Assembly (NCBI RefSeq): GCF_937952055.1
Contig: NZ_CALFYO010000021.1
Location: 434,001-498,000 of the forward strand
Length of the DNA stretch: 64,000 bases
From: an uncultured Piscinibacter sp.
GTDB lineage: Bacteria; Pseudomonadota; Gammaproteobacteria; Burkholderiales; Burkholderiaceae_C
Direction of reading: 5' to 3'
A program made the translations under genes and the position numbers. Below are positions 46,697 to 56,402 of the stretch, piece by piece. Position 1 is the stretch's first letter. Each line of letters opens with the position of its first letter. Under the pieces are notes generated by a model. That model had not been told where the DNA came from. It did no database searches and saw only the letters and a list, made by a program, of their open reading frames with translations.

Positions 46697-46763
46697 AAAT
46701 CTTTCCGGGAGCAGCGGCGGCAGCGCCGCTAGCATCCGGGCCATCGATAACAGGAGACAAACG

Positions 46764-47909
46764 ATGCCCGTGATCACCAACATCGAGGACCTGCGCGAAC
46801 TGGCGCAGAAGCGCGTGCCGCGCATGTTCTACGACTATGCCGACTCCGGCTCGTGGACGGAGAGCACCTACCGCGCCAATGAAAGCGACTTCCAGCGCAT
46901 CAAGCTGCGCCAGCGTGTCGCGGTGAACATGGAAAACCGCTCGACGGCAACGAAGATGGTCGGCCAGGACGCGAAGATGCCGGTGGCCATCGCGCCAGTC
47001 GGCCTGACCGGCATGCAGCACGCCGACGGAGAGATCCACGCCGCGCGGGCGGCGGAGAAGTTCGGCATCCCGTTCACGCTGTCGACGATGAGCATCTGCT
47101 CGATCGAGGACATCGCCCAGCACACCAGCGCGCCGTTCTGGTTCCAGCTCTACATGATGCGCGACCGCGACGCGATGGAGCGCATGATCGAGCGCAGCAA
47201 GGCAGCCAAGTGCAGCGCGCTGGTGCTGACGCTGGACCTGCAGGTCATCGGCCAGCGCCACAAGGACCTGAAGAACGGGCTGACCGCACCGCCGAAGCCG
47301 ACCCTGGCCAACATCCTCAACCTGATGACCAAGCCGCGCTGGTGCCTCGGCATGGCGAGCACGCAGCGCCGCACATTCCGCAACCTCGTCGGCCATGTCA
47401 AAGGCGTGAGCGACATGAGCTCGCTGGCGGCCTGGACCAACGAGCAGTTCGACCCGCGGCTGTCCTGGGCCGACGTCGAATGGGTGAAGAAGAAGTGGGG
47501 CGGCAAGCTCATCCTCAAGGGCATCATGGAGGTCGAGGATGCGCGCCTCGCCGCCGACGCCGGTGCCGACGCGATCGTCGTTAGCAACCATGGCGGACGG
47601 CAGCTCGACGGGGCGCCGAGCAGCATTCAGGCGCTGCCGGCCATCGTCGAGGCGGTCGGCCACCGCACCGAGGTGTGGATGGACGGCGGCATCCGCAGTG
47701 GCCAGGACGTGCTCAAGGCCTGGGCGCTCGGTGCCCGCGGCACGATGATCGGCCGCGCGATGGTCTACGGCCTCGGCGCGATGGGCGAGGCCGGCGTGAC
47801 CAAGGCATTGCAGATCCTGCACAAGGAACTCGACGTGACCATGGCCTTCTGCGGTCACACGCAGCTGACCAACGTCGATCGCTCGATCCTGGTGCCGGGC
47901 ACTTACTGA
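46764..47909 (+). CDS. lldD: FMN-dependent alpha-hydroxy-acid (L-lactate) dehydrogenase
   Basis: The 381-residue flavoprotein has the FMN barrel of the L-lactate dehydrogenase and glycolate oxidase family: FYDYADSGSWTESTYRANE, VAIAPVGLTGMQHADGEI, PFWFQLYMMRDR, LILKGIMEVEDARLAADAGADAIVVSNHGGRQLDGAPSS with the catalytic His in SNHGGRQ, and MDGGIRSGQDVLKA. LldD oxidises L-lactate to pyruvate and passes electrons to the quinone pool. The start has AGGAGACAAACG upstream. Glycolate or mandelate cannot be excluded as substrates. Confidence 0.9.
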   Translation: MPVITNIEDLRELAQKRVPRMFYDYADSGSWTESTYRANESDFQRIKLRQRVAVNMENRSTATKMVGQDAKMPVAIAPVGLTGMQHADGEIHAARAAEKFGIPFTLSTMSICSIEDIAQHTSAPFWFQLYMMRDRDAMERMIERSKAAKCSALVLTLDLQVIGQRHKDLKNGLTAPPKPTLANILNLMTKPRWCLGMASTQRRTFRNLVGHVKGVSDMSSLAAWTNEQFDPRLSWADVEWVKKKWGGKLILKGIMEVEDARLAADAGADAIVVSNHGGRQLDGAPSSIQALPAIVEAVGHRTEVWMDGGIRSGQDVLKAWALGARGTMIGRAMVYGLGAMGEAGVTKALQILHKELDVTMAFCGHTQLTNVDRSILVPGTY

Positions 47910-47950
47910 AGGCTGCCGGCAGCCGCATCAGCCGCTCGTGGCGCCTGGGC

Positions 47951-48844
47951 TCAGAGCTGGCGTGCCTCGAAGGTATTGCACTGCTGCACGCTGCCGGTCT
48001 GCAGCCCGGTCCTGAACCAGCGGACGCGTTGCGCGCTGCTGCCGTGGGTGAAGGTCTCGGGCTGGACCGTGCCCTGCGACTTCCGCTGCAGCGCGTCGTC
48101 GCCGATCTGACTGGCAGCGTGGAGCGCCTCTTCCAGGTCACCCTGCTCGAGGATCTGCCGCGCCTTCTGCGCGTGATGTGCCCATACGCCGGCGAAGCAG
48201 TCGGCCTGCAGTTCCAGCCGCACGCTCATCGCGTTGCCCTGCGCCTCGCCGATCCGACCGCGCATGGCCTCCACCTTGCCGGTGATGCCCAGCAGGTTCT
48301 GCACGTGGTGGCCGACCTCGTGGGCGATCACGTAGGCCTGGGCAAAGTCGCCCGGCGCGCCGAGTTGCGTGCGCATCGTCTCGTAGAAGGCCAGGTCGAT
48401 GTAGACCTTCTGGTCGCCCGGGCAGTAGAACGGGCCCATCGCCGACCGACCCATGCCGCAGGCGGTGGGCTCGGCGCCGCGGAACAGGCGCAACTTGGGC
48501 TCGCGGTAGGTGCTGCGCATCTGTCGGAACTGCTCGTGCCAGACGTCCTCGGTGTCTGCCAGCACCACCGAGACGAAGCGCGCCATCGTGTCGTCGGCGG
48601 GCGGCCTGCCGGCCGGCGCCTGCTGCGCGGTCGGCATGCCGCCGATCTCGCCGCCACCGCCGCCGAGCAGGCTCAGCACGGTCAGCGGGTTGATGCCGAA
48701 GATCCAGCCGGCCACGAGCGCGATGGCGATCGTGCCCAGGCCGATGCCGCGCCCGCCGCCGAGGTGCACGCCGCCCGGCAGGCGACCGCCCGACCTGCGG
48801 GCGTCCTCGACGTTGTCGCTCTCGCGGTTGCCTTCCCATTTCAT
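47951..48844 (-). CDS. Neutral zinc metallopeptidase (YpfJ family)
   Basis: The 297-residue protein starts MKWEGNRESDNVEDARRSGG, followed by a Gly-rich stretch and one membrane helix (GLGTIAIALVAGWIFGINPLTVL). The catalytic zinc motif is in AYVIAHEVGHHVQNLLGI, and the third ligand region is LELQADCFAGVWAHHA. The RRSGGR and WHEQF-type stretches and ending TFTHGSSAQRVRWFRTGLQTG are the signature of the KPN_02809/YpfJ group. Its substrate is unknown. It lies 41 bases after dcd. Confidence 0.9.
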   Translation of the reverse strand: MKWEGNRESDNVEDARRSGGRLPGGVHLGGGRGIGLGTIAIALVAGWIFGINPLTVLSLLGGGGGEIGGMPTAQQAPAGRPPADDTMARFVSVVLADTEDVWHEQFRQMRSTYREPKLRLFRGAEPTACGMGRSAMGPFYCPGDQKVYIDLAFYETMRTQLGAPGDFAQAYVIAHEVGHHVQNLLGITGKVEAMRGRIGEAQGNAMSVRLELQADCFAGVWAHHAQKARQILEQGDLEEALHAASQIGDDALQRKSQGTVQPETFTHGSSAQRVRWFRTGLQTGSVQQCNTFEARQL

Positions 48845-48885
48845 GGCCGCCCCCTTCTCCGCCGGCCTGGGCGCCCGTCGAGGGC

Positions 48886-49455
<570 letters not shown>

Positions 49456-49563
49456 GTACGCATTTCCGGGTGGGTTGCGTGCATTTTAGGGACCGCGGGG
49501 CGCACACCCGGGCGAAGCTGTGCCACAGTTGGGGCTGAGAGTCGTTGTTTTCCGGAGAGAGCC

Positions 49564-50091
49564 ATGCGCGGCGCGACCGAACTCCTCAGCCAGTACGCGA
49601 TGTACCACCGCGACCGGCGCAACATCGCCAGCCACTTCGTGGGCGTGCCGATGATCGTCTTTGCCGTCGGCGTGCTGCTGGCCAAGCCGGCGTTCATGCT
49701 GGCCGGTTGGTCGCTCACGCCGGCCTGGGTCGTCTTCGCCGCCGCGGCGGTCTGGTACTTGACGCGCGGCAACCTGCAACTGGGGCTGGCCGTGAGCGCG
49801 GCGGTGGGGGTGCTGATCGCTCTGGCACACCGGGTCGGCGACAGCGGCACCGGCGCCTGGCTGGCCTGGGGCATCGGCTTCTTCGTCGTCGGCTGGGCGA
49901 TCCAGTTCATCGGCCACTGGTACGAGGGCCGCAAGCCGGCTTTCGTCGACGACCTCGTCGGCCTGCTCGTCGGCCCCATGTTCGTGACCGCCGAGGCGCT
50001 GTTCGCGCTCGGATGGGGCAAAGCGCTGCTCACGGAGATCGAGAAGCGCGCCGGACCGACGATGATGCGCGACCTGGCCCGTATCGCCTAG
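49564..50091 (+). CDS. Mpo1-like (DUF962) membrane protein
   Basis: The 175-residue protein begins MRGATELLSQYAMYHRDRRNIASHFVGVP and has four hydrophobic segments, with the conserved HxxxRxN-type motif YHRDRRNIASHFVG and IQFIGHWYEGRKPAFVDD. Yeast Mpo1 is an iron-dependent 2-hydroxy-fatty-acid dioxygenase, and these His residues match its conserved pattern. The bacterial role is not established. The ribosome binding site ggagag lies just upstream of ATG 49564. It is divergent from dcd and convergent with fdhD with no gap. Confidence 0.88.
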   Translation: MRGATELLSQYAMYHRDRRNIASHFVGVPMIVFAVGVLLAKPAFMLAGWSLTPAWVVFAAAAVWYLTRGNLQLGLAVSAAVGVLIALAHRVGDSGTGAWLAWGIGFFVVGWAIQFIGHWYEGRKPAFVDDLVGLLVGPMFVTAEALFALGWGKALLTEIEKRAGPTMMRDLARIA

Positions 50092-50937
50092 TCAGGCAGC
50101 ACTGGCCGGCCGGGGCGGTTCCGGCTGCGCGTCGAAGCGCTCGAAACCCGTGTAGCAGATGAAGTGGCGGTTGCTCGCCCGGCCGAACAGGGCGAGGCCC
50201 AGCTGGCTGGCGATCTGATGGCCCATCTGCGTGATGCCGCTGCGCGACACGATGATGGGCACGCCCATCTGCGCCGACTTGATCACCATCTCGCTGGTCA
50301 GGCGCCCGGTCGTGTAGAAGACCTTGTCGCCGCCGTCGACGCCGTGCAGCCACATCCATCCGGCGATCGTGTCGATGGCGTTGTGGCGGCCAACGTCCTC
50401 GACGAACATCAGCAATTCGTCCTGGCGGAACAAGGCGCAGCCATGCACCGAGCCGGCCGACTTGTAGGTGCTTTCCTGGCGCCGCACCGCGTCGAGCAGA
50501 CCGTACAGGCGCGACTGGCTGAGGCGTGACCCCTGCACGCTCGGGGGCGGCAGCACGATGCGATCGAGGTCGTCCATCAGATCGCCGAACACGGTGCCCT
50601 GGCCGCAGCCGGTGGTCACCACGCGCTTGGCGGTCTTCTCCTCGATGCCTTCGATGCCGGCGCGCGTGGTCACCGCCGCGGCCTGCACCTCCCAGTCGAC
50701 GGTGATCGACTCGATGTCCGCGACGCCCTCGACGAGGCGCTGGTTGCGCAGGTAGCCGAGCACCAGCAGCTCGGGCGCCGCGCCCAGGGTCATCAATGTC
50801 ACCAGTTCGCGCTTGTCGACGAACACGGTCAGCGCGCGTTCGGCTGGAATGGCGATCTCGCGCGTAGCACCGTACTCGTCGCGCACGGCGATCGTGTGCA
50901 TGAGCGGTGCGCTCGCCTGGGTCAGTCTGACGGTCAT
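50092..50937 (-). CDS. fdhD: Formate dehydrogenase accessory sulfurtransferase FdhD
   Basis: FdhD passes sulfur from a cysteine desulfurase to the molybdenum cofactor for FDH activity. The 281-residue protein has VDKRELVTLMTLGAAPELLVLGYLRNQRLV, TTGCGQGTVFGDLMDD, the conserved GSVHGCALF, EDVGRHNAIDTIAGWMW and YTTGRLTSEMVIKSAQMGVPIIVSRSG. The E. coli CxxC appears here as CGQG with only one Cys. It is last in the minus-strand FDH gene run, separated by a hairpin. Confidence 0.93.
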   Translation of the reverse strand: MTVRLTQASAPLMHTIAVRDEYGATREIAIPAERALTVFVDKRELVTLMTLGAAPELLVLGYLRNQRLVEGVADIESITVDWEVQAAAVTTRAGIEGIEEKTAKRVVTTGCGQGTVFGDLMDDLDRIVLPPPSVQGSRLSQSRLYGLLDAVRRQESTYKSAGSVHGCALFRQDELLMFVEDVGRHNAIDTIAGWMWLHGVDGGDKVFYTTGRLTSEMVIKSAQMGVPIIVSRSGITQMGHQIASQLGLALFGRASNRHFICYTGFERFDAQPEPPRPASAA

Positions 50938-50976
50938 GCCGGCACTCTACGGGAACGGCGGGAAGCACAAGCACGA

Positions 50977-51000
50977 AGGGCCGCTGCGGCAGCGGCCCCT
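50977..51000 (-). terminator. Hairpin between the small periplasmic protein gene and fdhD
   Basis: GGGCCGCTGC and GCAGCGGCCC (50978-50987, 50989-50998) form a long GC-rich stem, with TTCGTGCTTGTGCTT after it on the minus strand. It probably ends the main FDH transcript, which would leave fdhD to its own promoter or read-through. Confidence 0.65.
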
Positions 51001-51022
51001 CGAGCGACGGTCGCGACGACGC

Positions 51023-51349
51023 TCAGGACTTCTTGGCCGGCGCCGCGGCAGGCGCGGCCGCGGCGGGAGCTGCCCCGCCCGGTGGAACGAACGGGCCAGG
51101 ATCGGCACAAGCCGGCGTTTCGGTGGGCTTGTGGACCGACTTGCCGGCCTTCGTCGCTTCCGCCTGGTAGCGCGCCGCCACCTTCTCCATCGAGCGGCAC
51201 AACTGGAATGCCGCGACCTTGTTGCCATGGGCGGTCTTGGCCGCGGCTTCGGCCGCTTTCGCCTTGGCCTCGTCGGTTGGCGGCGGCAGCTTGGCCACCG
51301 CTGCGCTGGCCAGGGCGGATGTGATCAGGGCGAAGAGAACGTGGCGCAT
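51023..51349 (-). CDS. Small periplasmic protein of the formate dehydrogenase locus
   Basis: The 108-residue protein has a signal peptide (MRHVLFALITSALASAAVA), a helical part with one Cys (VAAFQLCRSMEKVAARYQAEA), a second Cys (TPACADPGPFV) and a Pro/Ala-rich tail ending AKKS. I recognise no family. It sits 16 bases after the cytochrome b subunit gene in the same direction, so it is probably an FDH operon member, possibly a maturation or docking protein. Confidence 0.65.
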   Translation of the reverse strand: MRHVLFALITSALASAAVAKLPPPTDEAKAKAAEAAAKTAHGNKVAAFQLCRSMEKVAARYQAEATKAGKSVHKPTETPACADPGPFVPPGGAAPAAAAPAAAPAKKS

Positions 51350-51365
51350 GGTCGGGCTCTGCGGG

Positions 51366-52478
51366 TCAGGTTTGCGGAGCAGTCACACCGCCGGGGGGCG
51401 TGCTGCGCTGGGCCGGGATCTTGCCGGCACGGATGTCGTCGTACCAGAGTTCGTGGTGCTCCTTGGCCCATGCCTCGTCCACGTAGCCGGTACGCATGGC
51501 CTGGTAGGCGCCTTGCATGCCGACGGTGCCCATGTAGATGTGGCCGAGGAACATCGCCATCATGATCACGGCGGCGATGGCATGGATCATGTGTGCGATC
51601 TGCATGTCCGCCCGCGTGTAGGCGAGTCCCGGCACCAGCTTGTCGAGCACCAGCCCCGAGCCGACGACCACCAGGCCGGCGATGAACACCCCCGCCCAGA
51701 ACAGCAGCTTCTCGCCACCATTGAAGCGATGCGACGGAATCTCATGAGCGCCGAGCAGGCCGCCGCCCTTGAGCAGCCAGGTGATGTCCGACTTGTTCGG
51801 GATGTTGTCGCGCACGAAGGTGACGATCACCACCAGCAGCGACACGGCGAAAAGCGGTCCGGCGAAGTTGTGCGCAGTCTTCAGCGCGTAGCTCAGCCAG
51901 CCGAACAGGGTCGCGCCGATCACCGGCAGCAGGAAGAACTTGCCGAAGGCCATCACGATGCCCGAAACCGCCAGGATGGCGAAAGCGATCGCGTTGGCCC
52001 AGTGCGCGCTTCGCTCGAACGGCGTGAAGCGTTCGACCTTGCGGCCCGTGTCGGGTTCGTGGCCGCCGAGCATGCCCTTGCGCCAGTAGAACAGTGCGAT
52101 CGCGCCGGCGATGATCAACAGCAGCGAACCGCCGTAGGGGATGATCCAGTCGTTGCGCACCTGCCGCCAGGCCTCGCCGGCGGTGGTGAAGTCGGATCCC
52201 GGGTACTGCACGAACGACTGGATGAGCACGCCCGTCTCGGCGCCCGGCAGCGTGGTGAAGCCGGCCTTGCTGCCGGAGTCCCGCACGGCACGCCACATCG
52301 GCGCATTGTTGCCGGGCTGCGTCTTGGCACGCTCGGCGTTGGTTTCGTCGGCCTTGGGCAACTCGGTGCCCGCGCCGGCTGCAGGCGGGACCCGGTCGTC
52401 GCCGGTGTTCTGGGCAAGCGCCAATCCGGACCAGGCCAGCGTCGCCGCCAACAGCAGTGTGCGCATCACGCGGTGCAT
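51366..52478 (-). CDS. Formate dehydrogenase gamma subunit, cytochrome b556
   Basis: The subunit carries electrons from the FeS subunit to membrane quinone. The 370-residue protein has a signal peptide (LLLAATLAWSGLALAQ), a long periplasmic part (about 25-130) and four or more membrane helices. Candidate haem His ligands lie in FERSAHWANAIAF, LKTAHNFAGPLF and AHMIHAIAAVIMMAMFLGHIYMG, the family pattern. It follows the small lipoprotein gene by 20 bases. The N-terminal extension resembles FDH gamma proteins of betaproteobacteria. Confidence 0.9.
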   Translation of the reverse strand: MHRVMRTLLLAATLAWSGLALAQNTGDDRVPPAAGAGTELPKADETNAERAKTQPGNNAPMWRAVRDSGSKAGFTTLPGAETGVLIQSFVQYPGSDFTTAGEAWRQVRNDWIIPYGGSLLLIIAGAIALFYWRKGMLGGHEPDTGRKVERFTPFERSAHWANAIAFAILAVSGIVMAFGKFFLLPVIGATLFGWLSYALKTAHNFAGPLFAVSLLVVIVTFVRDNIPNKSDITWLLKGGGLLGAHEIPSHRFNGGEKLLFWAGVFIAGLVVVGSGLVLDKLVPGLAYTRADMQIAHMIHAIAAVIMMAMFLGHIYMGTVGMQGAYQAMRTGYVDEAWAKEHHELWYDDIRAGKIPAQRSTPPGGVTAPQT

Positions 52479-52498
52479 GGCGTCTCCTTGGCTTCTGG

Positions 52499-52729
52499 TC
52501 ACTTTTGCGCCGACGCGCGCGAGTACTCGTTTTGGCCCTGGGCACGGGTCTTCATCTGCGTTTCCCAGCTGGCCTGGTCGCCGGACTTCCATCCTTCGGC
52601 CACGAAAGCGTTCTGCGCCGCGTCCCAGGACTTGCCGTCGGCCTTCTTCGAGCCGGCGGTCTGCGGCTTCTCACCGCAAGCGACAAGCCCTGCCGCCAGG
52701 GTCATCACGATCAGGATGCGCTTGCTCAT
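52499..52729 (-). CDS. Small lipoprotein in the formate dehydrogenase operon
   Basis: The 76-residue frame begins MSKRILIVMTLAAGLVACGEK, a lipoprotein signal with lipobox LVAC. The mature part is charged (SWDAAQNAFVAEGWKSGDQASWETQMKTRAQGQNEY). No family is recognised. Its ATG overlaps the stop of the FeS subunit gene (ATGA) and the cytochrome gene follows 20 bases later, so it is an operon member. Similar short lipoproteins occur at betaproteobacterial FDH loci. Confidence 0.75.
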   Translation of the reverse strand: MSKRILIVMTLAAGLVACGEKPQTAGSKKADGKSWDAAQNAFVAEGWKSGDQASWETQMKTRAQGQNEYSRASAQK

Positions 52730-53352
52730 GACTTCGTGCCTTCCTTGGGTTGCCCCGCGCCGCCGGCCGGCTTGCCGTAGGCCGTGCCCCAGCCCCACAC
52801 TTCGCTGCCCTTGCCGCGGCTCAGCACGCGGGTCCGGAAGATGTCGGCAACGATGTCGCCGTCACCACCGAGCAGCGCCTTGGTCGAACACATCTCGGCG
52901 CAGGCGGGCAGCTTGCCCTCGGACAGGCGATTGCGGCCGTACTTCTCGTACTCCGCCTGCGTGCCATTGGCCTCGGGCCCCCCGGCGCAGAAGGTGCACT
53001 TGTCCATCTTGCCGCGCAGGCCGAAGGTGCCGTTGGTGGGGAATTGCGGCGCGCCGAACGGGCAGGCATACGAGCAGTAGCCGCAGCCGATGCAGACGTC
53101 CTTGTCGTGCAGCACCACACCTTCGTCGGTGCGGTAGAAGCAGTCGACCGGGCACACTGCCATGCAGGGCGCGTCGCTGCAGTGCATGCAGGCCACCGAG
53201 ATCGATCGCTCGCCGGGTACGCCATCGCCGAGCGTGACGACGCGGCGGCGGTTCACGCCCCAGGGTACGTCGTGCTCCGCCTTGCAGGCGGTGACACAGC
53301 CGTTGCACTCGATGCAGCGCTCGGCATCGCAGATGAACTTCATTCTTGCCAT
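52726..53352 (-). CDS. fdh3B: Formate dehydrogenase beta subunit, 4 x [4Fe-4S] protein
   Basis: The 208-residue ferredoxin-like subunit wires the catalytic subunit to cytochrome b. Four Cys groups are visible: CIECNGCVTACKAEHD, CMHCSDAPCMAVCPVDCF, CIGCGYCSYACPFGAPQFP, and CTFCAGG...CAEMC. The beginning MARMKFICDAERCIECNGCV matches the FDH3 subunit beta family. No membrane helix is seen. It follows the catalytic gene by 12 bases and overlaps the small lipoprotein gene. Confidence 0.94.
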   Translation of the reverse strand: MARMKFICDAERCIECNGCVTACKAEHDVPWGVNRRRVVTLGDGVPGERSISVACMHCSDAPCMAVCPVDCFYRTDEGVVLHDKDVCIGCGYCSYACPFGAPQFPTNGTFGLRGKMDKCTFCAGGPEANGTQAEYEKYGRNRLSEGKLPACAEMCSTKALLGGDGDIVADIFRTRVLSRGKGSEVWGWGTAYGKPAGGAGQPKEGTKS

Positions 53353-53364
53353 GTCGTCTTCTCC

Positions 53365-56343
53365 TTAGGCGGCACGCTCGATCTGGCAGAGCGTCGTCTT
53401 GGTTTCCTGCATCATCGTCACGCTGTCGTAGCCGTAGGTCGTCGCGGTGTTCACCGACTCCCCGCGCACCACCGGCGCGGAGCCGGTCGGGTAGTACGGT
53501 CCCAGGTCGGCGCCACCCCAGCGGCCGGCGAAGTGGAAGGGCAGGAACACCGTCTCCTCGTTGACACGCTCGGTGACCAGCGCCTTCACGCGCAAGCCCT
53601 TGAAGTCGGGCACCGCGGCCATCGGCGGCGTCTTCACCCACACGAACTCGCCGTTGCGGATGCCGCGGTCGTTGGCGGCCTTCGGGTTGATCTCGACGAA
53701 CATCTCCTGCTGCAGCTCGGCGAGCCAGGGGTTGGACCGCGTCTCGTCCCCGCCGCCCTCGTACTCGACCAGCCGGCCCGAGGTCATCACCAGCGGGAAC
53801 TGCTTGCCGATGTCCTTGTTCTTCTCCTGCACCGTCTTGAACAGCGTGGGCAGGCGCCAGAACGCCTTCTTGTCATCGTGCGTCGGGTACTTGGCGATGA
53901 GGTCCGACCGGTTGCTGTACAGCGGCTCGCGGTGCTTCGGGATCGGATCGGGGAAGTTCCACACCACTGCCCGTGCCTTGGCGTTGCCGAAGGGATGGCA
54001 ACCGTGCACCTGGACGGCGACGCGGATGATGCCGCCGGAGGGATCGGTCTTCCAGTTCTTGCCTTCGGCGGCCTTCTTCTCGGCCTCGCTGAGGTCGTCC
54101 CACCAGCCGAGCTTCTTCAGCAGCAGGTGGTCGAACTCGGGGTAGCCGCTGGTGAGGTCGGCACCCTTGCTGTGCGAGCCGTCACCGGCCAGCAGCGACA
54201 CGCCCTCGCGCTCGACGCCGAAATTGGCGCGGAAGTTTCCTCCGCCGTCCATCATGTGCCTGCTGGTGTCGTAGAGGTTGGGCGAGCCGGGGTGCTTCAA
54301 GTCGGGATTGCCCCAGCACGGCCAAGGCAGGCCGAAATAGTCTCCGTCGAGCTTGTAGCCGGTCTCCTTGTCGATGCCCCCGTTGGCACGCAGCGACTTG
54401 ACGTCGAAGACGTTCATGTTGCGCATGTGCGCCTTCAGGCGCTCGGGGCTCTGGCCGGTGTAGCCGATGGTCCAGACGCAGCTGTTGATCTCGCGGAGGA
54501 TCGACTCGGCCTCGGGCTCCTCCATGCCACCCTTGCCCTTGACCATCTTGTAGTTCTTCACCAGCTCGTTGGCGAAGCCCAACTTGCCGGCCAGCTGGTA
54601 CATGATCATGTGGTCGGTGCGGCTCTCCCACAGCGGCTCGATGACCTGCTCGCGCCACTGGATCGAGCGATTGGAGGCCGTGCACGAGCCGGATGTTTCG
54701 AACTGCGTGGTCGCCGGCAGCAGGTAGACGGCGCGGTTCGGGTTCTGGTCCTCGGGCTTGCCTGGCATCGCCGCCAGGGCTGCCGTGGCGCTCGGGAAGG
54801 GGTCGACCACGACGAGCAGGTCGAGCTTGTCCATCGCCTTCTTCATCTCGAGGCCGCGCGACTGCGAATTGGGCGCATGGCCCCAAAAGAACAGACCGCG
54901 CAGGTTGCTGTCCTGGTCGATCAGCTCGTTCTTCTCGAGCACGCCGTCGATCCAGCGCGACACGGTCATGCCCGGCTTGCTCATCATGCCTGGCGCGTAC
55001 TGCGACTTGATCCACTCGAAGTCGACCTTCCACGCGTTCGCGAAGTGTTTGAACGAACCTTCGGCCAGGCCGTAGTAACCGGGCAGCGAATCGGGGTTCG
55101 GCCCCACGTCGGTGGCGCCCTGCACGTTGTCGTGGCCGCGGAAGATGTTCGCCCCGCCGCCGGAAACGCCGATGTTGCCCAGCGCCAGCTGCAGGATGCA
55201 CGAGGCCCGCACCATCGCGTTGCCGATGGTGTGCTGCGTCTGGCCCATGCACCAGACAATGGTGCTCGGCCGGTTCTTGGCCATGATCTCGGCGACCTTC
55301 GCGCAGGTCGCCTCGTCGACGCCGCAGACCTCCTGGACCTTGTCCGGCGTCCACGTCGACATGACCTCTTCGCGGACCTTGTCCATGCCGTAGACGCGGT
55401 CCTCGATGTACTTCTTGTCTTCCCAGCCGTTCTTGAAGATGTGGTACAGCACGCCGAACAGGAACGGAATGTCGGTTCCCGAACGCAGGCGGACGTACTC
55501 GTCGGCCTTCGCCGCCGTGCGCGTGAAGCGCGGGTCGACGACGATCATCTTGCAGCCGTTCTCCTTGGCATGCAGCATGTGCAGCATCGACACCGGATGC
55601 GCCTCGGCAGCGTTGCTGCCGATGTACAGCGCCGCCTTCGAGTTCTGCATGTCGTTGTAGGAGTTCGTCATCGCGCCGTAGCCCCAGGTGTTGGCGACGC
55701 CGGCGACGGTGGTCGAGTGGCAGATGCGCGCCTGGTGGTCGCAGTTGTTGCTGCCCCACAGCGACATCCACTTGCGCAGCAGGTAGGACTGCTCGTTGTT
55801 GTGCTTGGACGATCCGACCACGAAGATCGAATCGGGGCCGCTCTGCTTGCGCAGCTCGAGCATCCTGGCGCTGATCTCGTCGAGCGCCTGGTCCCAGGAG
55901 ATGCGCTCGTACTTGCCGTTGACCAGCTTCATCGGGTACTTCAGGCGGAACTCGCCATGGCCGTGCTCACGCACCGCCGCGCCCTTCGCGCAGTGCGCGC
56001 CCAGATTGATGGGCGAGTCGAACACCGGTTCCTGGCGCACCCACACACCGTTCTCGACCACCGCGTCGATCGCGCAGCCCACCGAGCAGTGGCCGCATAC
56101 CGTGCGCTTGACGACGACCTTCTTGTCGCCGGAGGCGGCGCCGGCCGGGTCGGCGGCCTGCGCCTTCTTGACCAGCGAAAGCTGCGACACCGCGATGCCG
56201 GCGCCGACGCCGAGACCGGAGCGGCGCAGGAACGATCGGCGGTCCATCGTGGGGATCGCACGCGATACACCGCGTGCAAGGCTGGACACCAGCGAAGAGG
56301 CCGAGCCCTGGGCGGACGACGACGATTTGCGCGTGAGCAGCAT
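53365..56343 (-). CDS. Formate dehydrogenase catalytic subunit (Mo-bisMGD, Tat-exported)
   Basis: The 992-residue molybdoenzyme oxidises formate to CO2 on the periplasmic side. It has a Tat signal (MDRRSFLRRSGLGVGAGIAVSQ), the [4Fe-4S] Cys set CGHCSVGC...GAHCAKGAA, and CDHQARICHSTTVAGVANTWGYGAMTN with Cys as the Mo ligand rather than selenocysteine. It also has the MGD-binding blocks PRFTRTAAKADEYVRLRSGTD and MGQTQHTIGNAMVRASCILQLALGNIG. The ATG at 56343 puts 32 residues before the twin-arginine motif; the ATG at 56247 would give a normal Tat signal. It is the main gene of the operon. Confidence 0.95.
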   Translation of the reverse strand: MLLTRKSSSSAQGSASSLVSSLARGVSRAIPTMDRRSFLRRSGLGVGAGIAVSQLSLVKKAQAADPAGAASGDKKVVVKRTVCGHCSVGCAIDAVVENGVWVRQEPVFDSPINLGAHCAKGAAVREHGHGEFRLKYPMKLVNGKYERISWDQALDEISARMLELRKQSGPDSIFVVGSSKHNNEQSYLLRKWMSLWGSNNCDHQARICHSTTVAGVANTWGYGAMTNSYNDMQNSKAALYIGSNAAEAHPVSMLHMLHAKENGCKMIVVDPRFTRTAAKADEYVRLRSGTDIPFLFGVLYHIFKNGWEDKKYIEDRVYGMDKVREEVMSTWTPDKVQEVCGVDEATCAKVAEIMAKNRPSTIVWCMGQTQHTIGNAMVRASCILQLALGNIGVSGGGANIFRGHDNVQGATDVGPNPDSLPGYYGLAEGSFKHFANAWKVDFEWIKSQYAPGMMSKPGMTVSRWIDGVLEKNELIDQDSNLRGLFFWGHAPNSQSRGLEMKKAMDKLDLLVVVDPFPSATAALAAMPGKPEDQNPNRAVYLLPATTQFETSGSCTASNRSIQWREQVIEPLWESRTDHMIMYQLAGKLGFANELVKNYKMVKGKGGMEEPEAESILREINSCVWTIGYTGQSPERLKAHMRNMNVFDVKSLRANGGIDKETGYKLDGDYFGLPWPCWGNPDLKHPGSPNLYDTSRHMMDGGGNFRANFGVEREGVSLLAGDGSHSKGADLTSGYPEFDHLLLKKLGWWDDLSEAEKKAAEGKNWKTDPSGGIIRVAVQVHGCHPFGNAKARAVVWNFPDPIPKHREPLYSNRSDLIAKYPTHDDKKAFWRLPTLFKTVQEKNKDIGKQFPLVMTSGRLVEYEGGGDETRSNPWLAELQQEMFVEINPKAANDRGIRNGEFVWVKTPPMAAVPDFKGLRVKALVTERVNEETVFLPFHFAGRWGGADLGPYYPTGSAPVVRGESVNTATTYGYDSVTMMQETKTTLCQIERAA

Positions 56344-56402
56344 GGGAACTCCTTGAACGTGCAGCGGCGGGCGCGTTTCGGCCCGGTCGGAATGAGGGAC
56401 GG

